In this document: positions 35,002-41,600 of the stretch, piece by piece
Position numbering within the stretch: the first letter of the stretch is position 1
Layout: each line of letters begins with the position of its first letter
Origin: DATJXG01 sp035500455
GTDB taxonomy: Bacteria > Acidobacteriota > Terriglobia > Terriglobales > Acidobacteriaceae
Assembly (NCBI GenBank): GCA_035500455.1
Contig: DATJXG010000226.1
Location: 1-46,430 of the forward strand
Direction of reading: 5' to 3'
DNA: 46,430 bases
Program-made: the position numbers and the translations under genes
The notes under the pieces: model-generated
The model's database searches: none
Seen by the model: the letters and a program-made list of their open reading frames with translations, nothing else
What the model was told of the DNA's origin: nothing

Positions 35002-35175
35002 CTAGGTAGCCCGATGGCCGCGAGTCAGGTGCGACGCCAGGCTGATCACGAAGAGCACTAAGAACACAAAGAAAAGGATCTTCGCGATACCTGCCGCTGC
35101 CACCGCGACTCCTGTGAATCCCAGCACCGCCGCCACGATCGCGATCAGCAGGAACGTCAAGGCCCAACTTAGCAT
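35002..35175 (-). CDS. DUF1328-family small membrane protein
   Basis: The 57-aa protein starts MLSWALTFLLIAIVAAVLGF and contains two membrane helices separated by GVAVAAAGIAK, the pattern of the YtjA/DUF1328 family of stress-related inner-membrane proteins. Start 35175 is chosen because GGGAGGG lies 8 nt upstream and family members begin here; a longer frame from 35235 is not supported. Its promoter region carries several GGAGCAAGC repeats. Confidence 0.88.
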   Translation of the reverse strand: MLSWALTFLLIAIVAAVLGFTGVAVAAAGIAKILFFVFLVLFVISLASHLTRGHRAT

Positions 35176-35194
35176 TTGGTTACCCTCCCTTCCA

Positions 35195-35366
35195 AAGCTT
35201 GCTCCAGAATGACGGCTGTTGGCGCGATTCGCCATCAGGTCACTTACCTACGAAATAGAGGATTTTCCTTGACCCTATGACTTAGGGAGCAAGCTTCCAT
35301 ACCTTAGAACCACTTAAGAAGGAGAGGAGCAAGCGCCTACTCTCGTCCGGGGAGCAAGCGCTTGCT
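35195..35366. repeat. GGAGCAAGC repeat cluster upstream of the DUF1328 gene
   Basis: Copies occur at 35197-35205 (minus orientation), 35286-35294, 35326-35334 and 35351-35359 (plus). The first two extend to an 11-bp perfect inverted repeat AAGCTTGCTCC/GGAGCAAGCTT; the last is part of the 14-bp perfect palindrome AGCAAGCGCTTGCT (35353-35366). They occupy most of the 330-bp gene-free stretch between the DUF1328 gene and the reductase gene (35176-35505). The rest of it holds an isolated TTGACA (35402-35407) and a GATCGC-11-GCGATC repeat. Confidence 0.6.
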
Positions 35367-35505
35367 TGAGATGGGGGGCAGTTAGTCCAGAAGGATCGGG
35401 CTTGACAATAACTGGCGGCAGAAAAGGACACAATACAGTGAAATACCTAGATCTGGGATCGCCTGTGGAAGCCGCGATCTGCAGTGAGGAGCGTGGGCGT
35501 GAGGA

Positions 35506-36468
35506 TCACGGGCGAGCCGGCTGGGCCATGAACTCCGGTCCGGCGGGATCAAGAACATTTTCCGCCACAATGGCATCGATGGCGCGCATGTCGGCGAGTC
35601 CCAACTTCCATCCGAAAGCTTCGTTTACCGCGTCGAGTTGGGCCGCTACTCGCACACCCCAGATAGGTACCGTTCCCCGATCCAGCAGCCAGCGCACGGC
35701 CAACGCCAGCAGCGACTTGCTGTGCCTTTCTCGTGCAAGTTTTTCCAGCGCCTGCGCCGCCGCCAGGTATTGTTCGAACCTTGGCGGCTGAAATTTCGGG
35801 TCGGTTTGGCGATAGTCATTTGCCGCCAGCCTGGTGGAAGCCTTCATCTTGCCGGAAAGCAGTCCGCGGCAGATGGCGCCGTAAGCCAGCACCGCCAGCT
35901 TGTGATTTCTCGCGTATGGCAGAACGTCATCCTCAGCCCCGCGCTCGAAAATGTTGTAGGGCGGCTGGATGGCCGCCAAAGGCGCGATACTGCGAAAAGC
36001 ATCCATCTGTTGTGGCGAGTAGTTGCTCACTCCCAGGAAGCGGGCCTTGCCGGCCCGCAGGATCATCAGCAGTTCGGCGGCCGTCTCCTCGATAGCCACA
36101 TGCGGATCGGGCCAATGGACCTGGTAGAGATCGATATAATCGGTTCCCAGCCTCCGCAGAGACTCGTCAATCTCGCGTCGAATTTGCGCGGCCGAGGAAT
36201 TGCGAAAGCTGGCGGTGTCGGTCCACTCGATCCCCACCTTGGTGGCCACAAAGACCTTGTCCCGATGGCCGTATTCGGCCAGCGCCCGGCCCACCAGTTC
36301 CTCGGCCAGCCCCTTCCCATACAAAGGCGCGGTGTCGATGAAATTAACGCCCAGGTCCAGGGCGCGATGAACGGATTGCAGGGACTCCGACGAATCAATT
36401 CCAGCCCAGACCCAGGTTCCCAGGCAAATCCGCGAAACCGCCATGCCGCCAAATTGGAAATACTCCAT
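35506..36468 (-). CDS. Aldo/keto reductase
   Basis: The 320-aa (beta/alpha)8 protein shows the catalytic tetrad Asp45, Tyr50 (DTAPLYGKG), Lys77 (VATKVG) and His118 (QVHWPDP). An NADPH-binding C-terminal region follows (VPIWGVRVAAQLDAV). It resembles the YdhF/Tas-type or general-stress aldo/keto reductases that reduce aldehydes and ketones with NADPH. AAGGA precedes the ATG. No neighbour points to a specific substrate; it is monocistronic and divergent from the CBS gene. Confidence 0.93.
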   Translation of the reverse strand: MEYFQFGGMAVSRICLGTWVWAGIDSSESLQSVHRALDLGVNFIDTAPLYGKGLAEELVGRALAEYGHRDKVFVATKVGIEWTDTASFRNSSAAQIRREIDESLRRLGTDYIDLYQVHWPDPHVAIEETAAELLMILRAGKARFLGVSNYSPQQMDAFRSIAPLAAIQPPYNIFERGAEDDVLPYARNHKLAVLAYGAICRGLLSGKMKASTRLAANDYRQTDPKFQPPRFEQYLAAAQALEKLARERHSKSLLALAVRWLLDRGTVPIWGVRVAAQLDAVNEAFGWKLGLADMRAIDAIVAENVLDPAGPEFMAQPARP

Positions 36469-36561
36469 TCCTTGCCTTCCAGATCGGGAGTGTCCGGAAA
36501 GTTTAGCATCCGGAATGAAAAACCGGCAGGCGGGAGCCGCCGGCTTTCGTTGCCAATTCTC

Positions 36562-36589
36562 TTGACATCAATAGGATCCGGCGCATAAT
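36562..36589 (+). promoter_or_regulatory. Sigma-70 promoter of the CBS-domain gene
   Basis: A perfect TTGACA (36562-36567) and CATAAT (36584-36589, five of six matches) are 16 bp apart. Transcription should begin near 36597, giving a leader of about 108 nt before the ATG at 36705. A GC-rich stem (about 36521-36545) lies just upstream. Confidence 0.75.
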
Positions 36590-36704
36590 GCCCCAATCCG
36601 GGTAACTCGGTGGACCGCCAGGCGGGGTTAGAAGCCGTGCTGGCCTTGTCGGGACCGCGGGAACGAATCTCCCCAGTCACGGGGAAACTGCACAGGAGGC
36701 CGCT

Positions 36705-37142
36705 ATGAGCGTGTTGGATCTTTGTGCAACGGAGGTGGCATCGGTTAGCGTGGAGGCCAGTGCGGCCGAAGCCATCCGCCTGATGTTGGAGCGCCACGTG
36801 GGCGCCGTCGCCGTGATCGATTCCGAAAGGCGCATCGCCGGCATCTTCACCGAACGCGACGTTCTTCTTAAATTAGCCCTCAGCGGACGCGACTTGGAAA
36901 AAACCCCCGTCAGGGAAGTCATGACCACTGCGGTGGAACTCGCCAGCCCGGAAACCACCGCCGGGGAGGCGCTTGCCACCATGGTGGAACGCCATTTCCG
37001 CCACCTGCCGGTGGCCGAGGCCGACGGCCGGTTGCTGGGCATGCTCTCCATCCGTGACCTGCTGCAGTGGCGCATCGACGATCTCAGCCAGGAACTGGAC
37101 TCGCTGGAGCAGTATGTCTCCAACGATGGGCCGGGCGGCTAG
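36705..37142 (+). CDS. CBS-domain pair protein
   Basis: A 145-aa protein built of two CBS motifs: the first (about 5-60) with VEASAAEAIRLMLERHVGAV and GIFTERDVLLKL, the second (about 70-128) with TAGEALATMVERHFRHLPV and GMLSIRDLLQWRID. Stand-alone CBS pairs bind adenine nucleotides and regulate partner proteins. AGGAGG lies 5 nt before the ATG. The following DoxX gene is 81 bp downstream on the same strand, so they may be co-transcribed. Partner unknown. Confidence 0.92.
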   Translation: MSVLDLCATEVASVSVEASAAEAIRLMLERHVGAVAVIDSERRIAGIFTERDVLLKLALSGRDLEKTPVREVMTTAVELASPETTAGEALATMVERHFRHLPVAEADGRLLGMLSIRDLLQWRIDDLSQELDSLEQYVSNDGPGG

Positions 37143-37223
37143 GTGTCCAGGCAGTAATCTTCCGGGAAGTTGCAAAAGGTGCGAGAATCTGTTCCGGCCA
37201 ATGCCCTGAGCAGGCGCGCCCGC

Positions 37224-37703
37224 ATGCTGAAATTTTCCCTTAGTTTGCCCAGGACCATCGCTATCGTGCGCATTGCTACCGCGTGCTTTTTCCTTCTTTT
37301 TGGCCAATACAAGCTCTTCAACCCCGCCTTTACCCACGGTGGCTTCCAGCAGTATCTGCAGAGCTTCGTGGAAAGCGGTGCGGTCAGCTTCTATAAGCCG
37401 TTCCTTGCGGATCTGGTTTTGCCGCACGCGGTGTTCTTCGGATACCTGGTGGGAGCGGTGGAGTTCGCGATCGGATGGGCGCTTCTACTTGGCTTTTGGG
37501 TGCGGCCCGCCTCGGTATTGGGTAGCCTGCATATGGTGAGCCTGGTGCTCGCGACCTGGTGGCAACCGGGGCCGGGCGCCGCTCTTTGGAGCTACTTCGG
37601 GGCGGAACTCGACCATCTACCCATGCTCTTCCTCTTCATTATTTTCTTTGTGGCCGATGCCGGCCAGGAATGGGGCCTTGACGGCTTGCGGAATTCGACC
37701 TGA
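37224..37703 (+). CDS. DoxX-family membrane protein
   Basis: The protein (159 aa from ATG 37224) has four membrane helices: IVRIATACFFLLFGQYKL, HAVFFGYLVGAVEFAIGWAL, ASVLGSLHMVSLVLATWW and LPMLFLFIIFFVADAG. This matches DoxX/DoxD-type proteins, linked in some organisms to thiosulfate oxidation or to oxidative-stress membrane complexes. The frame is open from 37170, with a TTG there and a GTG at 37179 as alternative starts; no site has a strong ribosome binding site, so the start is uncertain. Confidence 0.85.
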   Translation: MLKFSLSLPRTIAIVRIATACFFLLFGQYKLFNPAFTHGGFQQYLQSFVESGAVSFYKPFLADLVLPHAVFFGYLVGAVEFAIGWALLLGFWVRPASVLGSLHMVSLVLATWWQPGPGAALWSYFGAELDHLPMLFLFIIFFVADAGQEWGLDGLRNST

Positions 37704-37763
37704 CCGCAAATCTCCAGAAGCGAGCGCTCCCAGGTCTCGACCACGCAGCCGCGCCGCCAGCTT

Positions 37764-38021
37764 TTACTTCTTCGACACCGCCTGCAGGCAACGCCCATAG
37801 AGTTCAATCAGATGCCCGGCATATTCTTCCGGCTTGGCGGCCGCTCCGGTCCCCTGGAATCCCACTCCGCCGGAAGTCGTCTTGCCGTAACTGGTGGCCA
37901 TGGCGATAAATTTCATGAGATCGAGAGCAATATCTTCATCGCGACGCGCGCCGAGCGAGGAGCCGGGAACATCCATGATTGCCTCCGTAGGGACCTGAAT
38001 ATTGGGAAGTGGTTCGTCCAT
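37764..38021 (-). CDS. Small protein of unknown function
   Basis: 85 aa, not recognised. Contains a Gly/Thr-rich middle (SYGKTTSGGVGFQGTGAAA) between two helices (DEDIALDLMKFIAMA and EEYAGHLIELYGRCLQAV). No signal peptide. There is no Shine-Dalgarno site; instead TATTAT (38029-38034) lies 7 nt upstream of the ATG. Codon use and the amphipathic helices argue for a real gene. Confidence 0.7.
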   Translation of the reverse strand: MDEPLPNIQVPTEAIMDVPGSSLGARRDEDIALDLMKFIAMATSYGKTTSGGVGFQGTGAAAKPEEYAGHLIELYGRCLQAVSKK

Positions 38022-38028
38022 CGTGGCG

Positions 38029-38034
38029 ATAATA
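38029..38034 (-). promoter_or_regulatory. -10 box of a leaderless-type promoter
   Basis: On the minus strand TATTAT (five of six matches to TATAAT) ends 7 nt before the ATG at 38021, with no ribosome binding site in between. Confidence 0.5.
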
Positions 38035-38065
38035 GCAGAAGGAGCAGGGCGGACGCGGGGCGTGG

Positions 38066-38180
38066 GATTGATGATTCCCGATTGACGGTTTCCAATTGTT
38101 GATTGCTGATTGCTGATTGCAAGCCAATTCAGTAGATCTTCCTATGCCACCAGCAAGTCGGCAATTGGCAATCGTCAATT
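38066..38180. repeat. Heptad repeat element A (inverted arms of a degenerate 7-bp repeat)
   Basis: Plus strand 38066-38121 reads as eight consecutive 7-mers: GATTGAT, GATTCCC, GATTGAC, GGTTTCC, AATTGTT, GATTGCT, GATTGCT, GATTGCA. On the minus strand 38180-38153 reads as AATTGAC, GATTGCC, AATTGCC, GACTTGC. The two arms can pair imperfectly. It fills the gap between the 85-aa gene and the VOC gene. Confidence 0.75.
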
Positions 38181-38186
38181 GCCCTT

Positions 38187-38579
38187 CTACCTCGCACGCG
38201 GGACTTCGCTCATCAGCGCCAGCAGATTGTTCTCCGAGTCGCGGAAGAAGGCCATCCACAGGTCGTGGTCCGGCATGGGCGCCACCAGGTGCGGCTCGCC
38301 TTCAAACTTAGCCCCTGCTTCCACCATCTGCCGGTAGGCGGCGGCAATGTCGGGCACGCTGAAATACAGGATCGAACTGGGGTGGTCGAACTCCGGCTTC
38401 TCGGCGTGGCTGAGCATCAGGCGGACGCCGCCACAGTCGAAAAAAGCGAGCGGCCCGGCGCGAAACAGCAGCCGCAATCCCAGAATGTCACGGTAGAATG
38501 CGACCGCCCGCTCCGGGTCGCTTACGTTGATGGCGATTTGCCCGAGGCGGGTAATTCCGACGCCGATTGCGACGCTCAT
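38187..38579 (-). CDS. Glyoxalase/VOC-superfamily protein
   Basis: 130 aa with the vicinal-oxygen-chelate layout of two beta-alpha-beta-beta-beta units: GQIAINVSDPERAVAFYRDI at the start and ILYFSVPDIAAAYRQMVEAG and WMAFFRDSENNLLALMSE in the second half. The His near LMLSHAEKP and the Glu/Asp near the C-terminal strand could bind metal, but I cannot prove an active site. Start 38579 is chosen because GGAGG lies 9 nt upstream; longer frames from 38756 overlap the next gene. Confidence 0.88.
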   Translation of the reverse strand: MSVAIGVGITRLGQIAINVSDPERAVAFYRDILGLRLLFRAGPLAFFDCGGVRLMLSHAEKPEFDHPSSILYFSVPDIAAAYRQMVEAGAKFEGEPHLVAPMPDHDLWMAFFRDSENNLLALMSEVPRAR

Positions 38580-38638
38580 TTGCACTTTCCTCCTCTGCTC
38601 AATCAGGGCCAGGAAATCTCTGGACACGCGTGTCGCGG

Positions 38639-38890
38639 TTACTCCTTCTTCAGCTTTTCCATCACGCTCTGGATCAACTCTTTCGCCCCGGTGAGATTCT
38701 TCATAATGATCTGCACGTCCATCACCGGCCGTCCCGGCCAGCGCTGGCTTTGGCAATATACGCCGTGTTGTCCCACCAGAGCCATGGCGTCGGTGATCAG
38801 GTCCATAGTGACGGCCAGTCGCCCGCGCGGAACGCCCATCATGGTTTCATAGTGTTCCAGTTCCTGGCGATTTTCATCGAATACCGGCAT
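38639..38890 (-). CDS. Small protein of unknown function
   Basis: 83 aa, not recognised. It has a charged N-terminus (DENRQELEHYETMMG), a helical middle (LAVTMDLITDAMALVGQHGV) and a basic C-terminal helix (GAKELIQSVMEKLKKE). No signal peptide. The start is not preceded by a Shine-Dalgarno site but by TACAAT at 38897-38902, 6 nt away. The VOC gene follows 59 bp downstream and may share the transcript. Confidence 0.68.
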   Translation of the reverse strand: MPVFDENRQELEHYETMMGVPRGRLAVTMDLITDAMALVGQHGVYCQSQRWPGRPVMDVQIIMKNLTGAKELIQSVMEKLKKE

Positions 38891-38896
38891 GGGGAG

Positions 38897-38902
38897 ATTG
38901 TA
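38897..38902 (-). promoter_or_regulatory. -10 box of a leaderless-type promoter
   Basis: TACAAT on the minus strand (five of six matches) ends 6 nt before the ATG at 38890. The following CTCCCC contains no ribosome binding site. Confidence 0.5.
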
Positions 38903-38979
38903 GCGTGAAGGGGCCGCTCTGGCCCTGCGCTAAATCAGGCACCAGCGCAGTTGCTAACGTTTGTTTCTCCCGCGTAGTC

Positions 38980-39025
38980 TAAAATGTGCACTCATTCAAA
39001 AAAATAGAAAATTAAGTGTGAGTGC
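38980..39025 (+). promoter_or_regulatory. Promoter and leader region of the DUF2911 gene with inverted repeat
   Basis: TAAAAT (38980-38985) is a possible -10 box. GCACTCA (38988-38994) and TGAGTGC (39019-39025) form a perfect 7-bp inverted repeat around an A-tract stretch of 24 bp. The gene starts at 39059 after AAGGAG. Confidence 0.4.
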
Positions 39026-39058
39026 GGAATCCCCAATGCTGGCAAGGAGAAACAGAAC

Positions 39059-39592
39059 ATGCCCAAACGGCTCACTCTCATCGCGCTGTGTGTAGTTCTC
39101 ACCACCGCCGCTTTCTCCCAACAGGATAAGAGCAAGCGTCCCAGCCCTCCGGCCCAGGCCGATTGCAAGCTGCCCGATGGAAAGACCATCCACGTGGATT
39201 ACTCCAGCCCCCGCATGAAAGCGCGCAAAATCTTCGGTGGACTGGTTCCTTACGGCCAGGTATGGCGCACCGGCGCGAATGAAGCGACGACGCTGGTGAC
39301 TACCTCCGATCTGACCGTGGGCGGAAAGGACGTGCCCGCCGGGACCTACACTCTGTTTACACTTCCGACCGCCGATAGCTGGACGCTCATTATCAGCAAG
39401 GCGACCGGCGAGTGGGGCATCCCCTATCCGGGCGAGGATAAGGATTTCACGCGAGCGGCGATGGAGGTCAGCAAACGGTCTTCGCCGCTGGAGAATTTCA
39501 CCATCTCGTTCCGACCCGGCGCCCACGGCTGCACCATGCGCGTGGAGTGGGAGACGACGGAAGCTTCAGTGGACTTTGCAGAAAAGAAATAG
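39059..39592 (+). CDS. DUF2911-family exported protein
   Basis: The 177-aa protein has a signal peptide (MPKRLTLIALCVVLTTAAFSQ). The DUF2911 core is GKTIHVDYSSPRMKARKIFG, YGQVWRTGANEATTL and VPAGTYTLFTLP, ending with a strand rich in aromatic residues. The family is exported and common in Acidobacteria and Bacteroidetes; its function is unknown. AAGGAG precedes the ATG. A 7-bp inverted repeat lies in its leader region. Confidence 0.92.
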   Translation: MPKRLTLIALCVVLTTAAFSQQDKSKRPSPPAQADCKLPDGKTIHVDYSSPRMKARKIFGGLVPYGQVWRTGANEATTLVTTSDLTVGGKDVPAGTYTLFTLPTADSWTLIISKATGEWGIPYPGEDKDFTRAAMEVSKRSSPLENFTISFRPGAHGCTMRVEWETTEASVDFAEKK

Positions 39593-39607
39593 GCGGGCAA
39601 GCGGGCG

Positions 39608-41455
39608 TTACTGTCCCAGAAGGCTGTTCGCGGTGTGTTTCGCTCTCTCCAGGTCAGGGGAAATCTGCTGCGCGCTCTGATACGCGAGCTGGGCCTCAGA
39701 GGCGTGGCCCGTTTTCTCCAGCGCCTGCGCCAGCAGGAGGTACCCGAAGTCGCTGGGTTGCACGGCCACGGCGCGCGCGAAGTATTCGGCTGCCGCTGCC
39801 AGGTCTCCCGTGCTCTGGTCGAGAAGCGCCATGCCGTAAACCGGCTTGACGTTCTCCGGGTTAGCCCGGATGGCGGCGGCATAGCTTTCCCTGGCCCGGT
39901 CGAAATCTCCCGCCTGCCGATAAGCAAACCCCAGGTTGCTGTAGGCCGTGGAACGCCGTCCGTCGTCGCCGGTGATATGCACGACGATGTTGTAGCGGCG
40001 GATTGCCTCTGGCAGGTTCCCCTGGGCCTGCGCGTACATCGCCAGGTTCAGGTTGGCGGCGCCATCCAGCGGGCTCAGGGCGGCCGCGCGCTGGAAGTGG
40101 GGTATGGCTCTCAGCATATGCCCCTCCGCGATCAGCGCGCCTCCAAGGTTGTCCTCGGCGAGGAAGTTGTCCTTGGTCACGTCCAGCGAGTGTGACCACA
40201 AGGCTACGTTGTTGTTCCAGAATTTGAGCTGGCGGTAGGTAACCGCCGACAGCGCGGCCAGCACAACCAGACTCGGAACTGCCAGGTAACGCGGCACAAA
40301 ATGCCGGCGTTCGGCGAACTCAGCCACTCCCCAGCATGCCATGATGAATAACCCGACGAATGGAAGATAGGCGTAGCGGTCCGCCATCGCCTGGCTGCCC
40401 ACCTGCACCAGCCCGATCATCGGCACCAGCGTTCCCAGGAACCAGAACCAACCCACCGCCAAATAGCGATGCTCCCGCGCCTTAAGCACCCCGACGGTAA
40501 TCGCGCCCAACAGGAGCAACGCTCCCGCCCACTGCCATACCGCCAAAGAATTTTCCGGGTGTGGGTACATGGGAGCAAGCGGCCACGGCCAGATCGCCTT
40601 CCCCATATATCGCACGTAGGCCACCAGCGCATTCTGTATCCGCAGCAAGATGGGGTATTGCATGAACGACCCCACCGCCCCGCCGGCCTTTTGTGCCTTC
40701 AGCGTTATCACCGAACTCGCAACACACATCAGAAGCAGAGGCGTCTTCTCCAGGACCAGACGAAAAAATGTCCTGCCGCTCGATGCCTGCGCTCCGTCGT
40801 TCGCGGGGAACATGCGCCCCAAAGGCCAGTAATCCCAAAGCAGCAGCACGAAGGGCAAAGTGATGGCCTGCGGCTTCGCCATAAGTCCCAAAGCGAAGAG
40901 GAGCGCCACCAGGCTGTAACGTGCAGGCCCCGGTTTCTCCGCATATCGCCGGTAGGCTTCGAGCGCCAGCAAGAAGAACAACATGCTCAGCACGTTCTTG
41001 CGTTCAGCGATCCATGCAACCGATTCGACGTTGATCGGATGTAGCGCGAAGAGAGCCGCGACTATCCAGCTTGTTCCCGTAGCGCCGGTGGCGCGCCACA
41101 GAAGCAGAAAAAGAAGCACCGCATTCACCACATGCAGCAGCAGATTCACGTAGTGATGGCCGGCGGGGTTGGCTCCGAACAACTGCCAATCGATGGCGTG
41201 CGAGAGCCAGGTCAGAGGATGCCAGTTCGACTCAGAGGTGGTGGTGAACGCCCAGCGAACCGTGGCCCAGGTCAGTCCCTCTTGCACATGGGGATTGTCG
41301 GTGACATAGCGGTCGTCGTCGTAGTTGACGAAGGGGTGATGAGCAACAGGATTGTAGAGCGCGAGAGTCGCCACGACCAGTAGCAGGCAGAGAATCACCG
41401 TCCGCTTTTCGGCGAATACAAACGCTGGCCCTGGTTTAGGGGAACTGGGTGGCAC
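39608..41455 (-). CDS. Multi-pass membrane protein with C-terminal TPR domain (TMTC-like)
   Basis: The 615-aa protein has about ten membrane helices in residues 15-400. Early loops carry NYDDDRYVTDNPHVQEGLTW and NWHPLTWLSHAIDWQLFG, motifs of TMTC/O-mannosyltransferase-like (GT-C) proteins. From about 430 to 610 there are TPR units (GGALIAEGHMLRAIPHFQRA, SNLGFAYRQAGDFDRARESY). It could transfer sugar from a lipid-linked donor to secreted proteins, by analogy. The start is a GTG at 41455; no Shine-Dalgarno is seen, and TTAAAT lies 7 nt upstream. The gene upstream on the same strand (gcvPB) ends at 41601. Confidence 0.85.
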   Translation of the reverse strand: MPPSSPKPGPAFVFAEKRTVILCLLLVVATLALYNPVAHHPFVNYDDDRYVTDNPHVQEGLTWATVRWAFTTTSESNWHPLTWLSHAIDWQLFGANPAGHHYVNLLLHVVNAVLLFLLLWRATGATGTSWIVAALFALHPINVESVAWIAERKNVLSMLFFLLALEAYRRYAEKPGPARYSLVALLFALGLMAKPQAITLPFVLLLWDYWPLGRMFPANDGAQASSGRTFFRLVLEKTPLLLMCVASSVITLKAQKAGGAVGSFMQYPILLRIQNALVAYVRYMGKAIWPWPLAPMYPHPENSLAVWQWAGALLLLGAITVGVLKAREHRYLAVGWFWFLGTLVPMIGLVQVGSQAMADRYAYLPFVGLFIMACWGVAEFAERRHFVPRYLAVPSLVVLAALSAVTYRQLKFWNNNVALWSHSLDVTKDNFLAEDNLGGALIAEGHMLRAIPHFQRAAALSPLDGAANLNLAMYAQAQGNLPEAIRRYNIVVHITGDDGRRSTAYSNLGFAYRQAGDFDRARESYAAAIRANPENVKPVYGMALLDQSTGDLAAAAEYFARAVAVQPSDFGYLLLAQALEKTGHASEAQLAYQSAQQISPDLERAKHTANSLLGQ

Positions 41456-41461
41456 TACCTG

Positions 41462-41600
41462 GATTTAACCACGGAAGAAGCGGAGGAACACAGCCCCGAA
41501 TCACCTCGGGACTGTCTTTGGTCACGGGTCCCAGTTCCGAGGAGACCGCAGACCGGGCCTCTCCGCGCTCTCGGCGGACGTTCTCCGCGTCCTCGGCGCT
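41462..41600. repeat. Degenerate 9-bp repeat element with inverted arms
   Basis: Plus strand 41560-41599 contains TCTCCGCGC, TCTCGGCGG, then TCTCCGCGT and CCTCGGCGC. The left end (about 41469-41490) shows the same type of unit in opposite orientation (ACGGAAGAAGCGGAGGAA). This occupies most of the space between the TPR gene start and the end of gcvPB. Confidence 0.45.

Noticed and set aside
35366..35791. 141-aa plus-strand frame overlapping the end of the aldo/keto reductase gene
   Set aside because: More than half overlaps the reductase in antisense, no ribosome binding site and no recognisable domain.
36515..36552. Terminator-like stem with T run upstream of the aldo/keto reductase
   Set aside because: No gene upstream on the minus strand would use it; it may be a leader structure, but the evidence is too thin to annotate.
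38066..38180. CRISPR array at the heptad-repeat loci
   Set aside because: The units are 7 bp without spacers, degenerate and phased; there are no cas genes.
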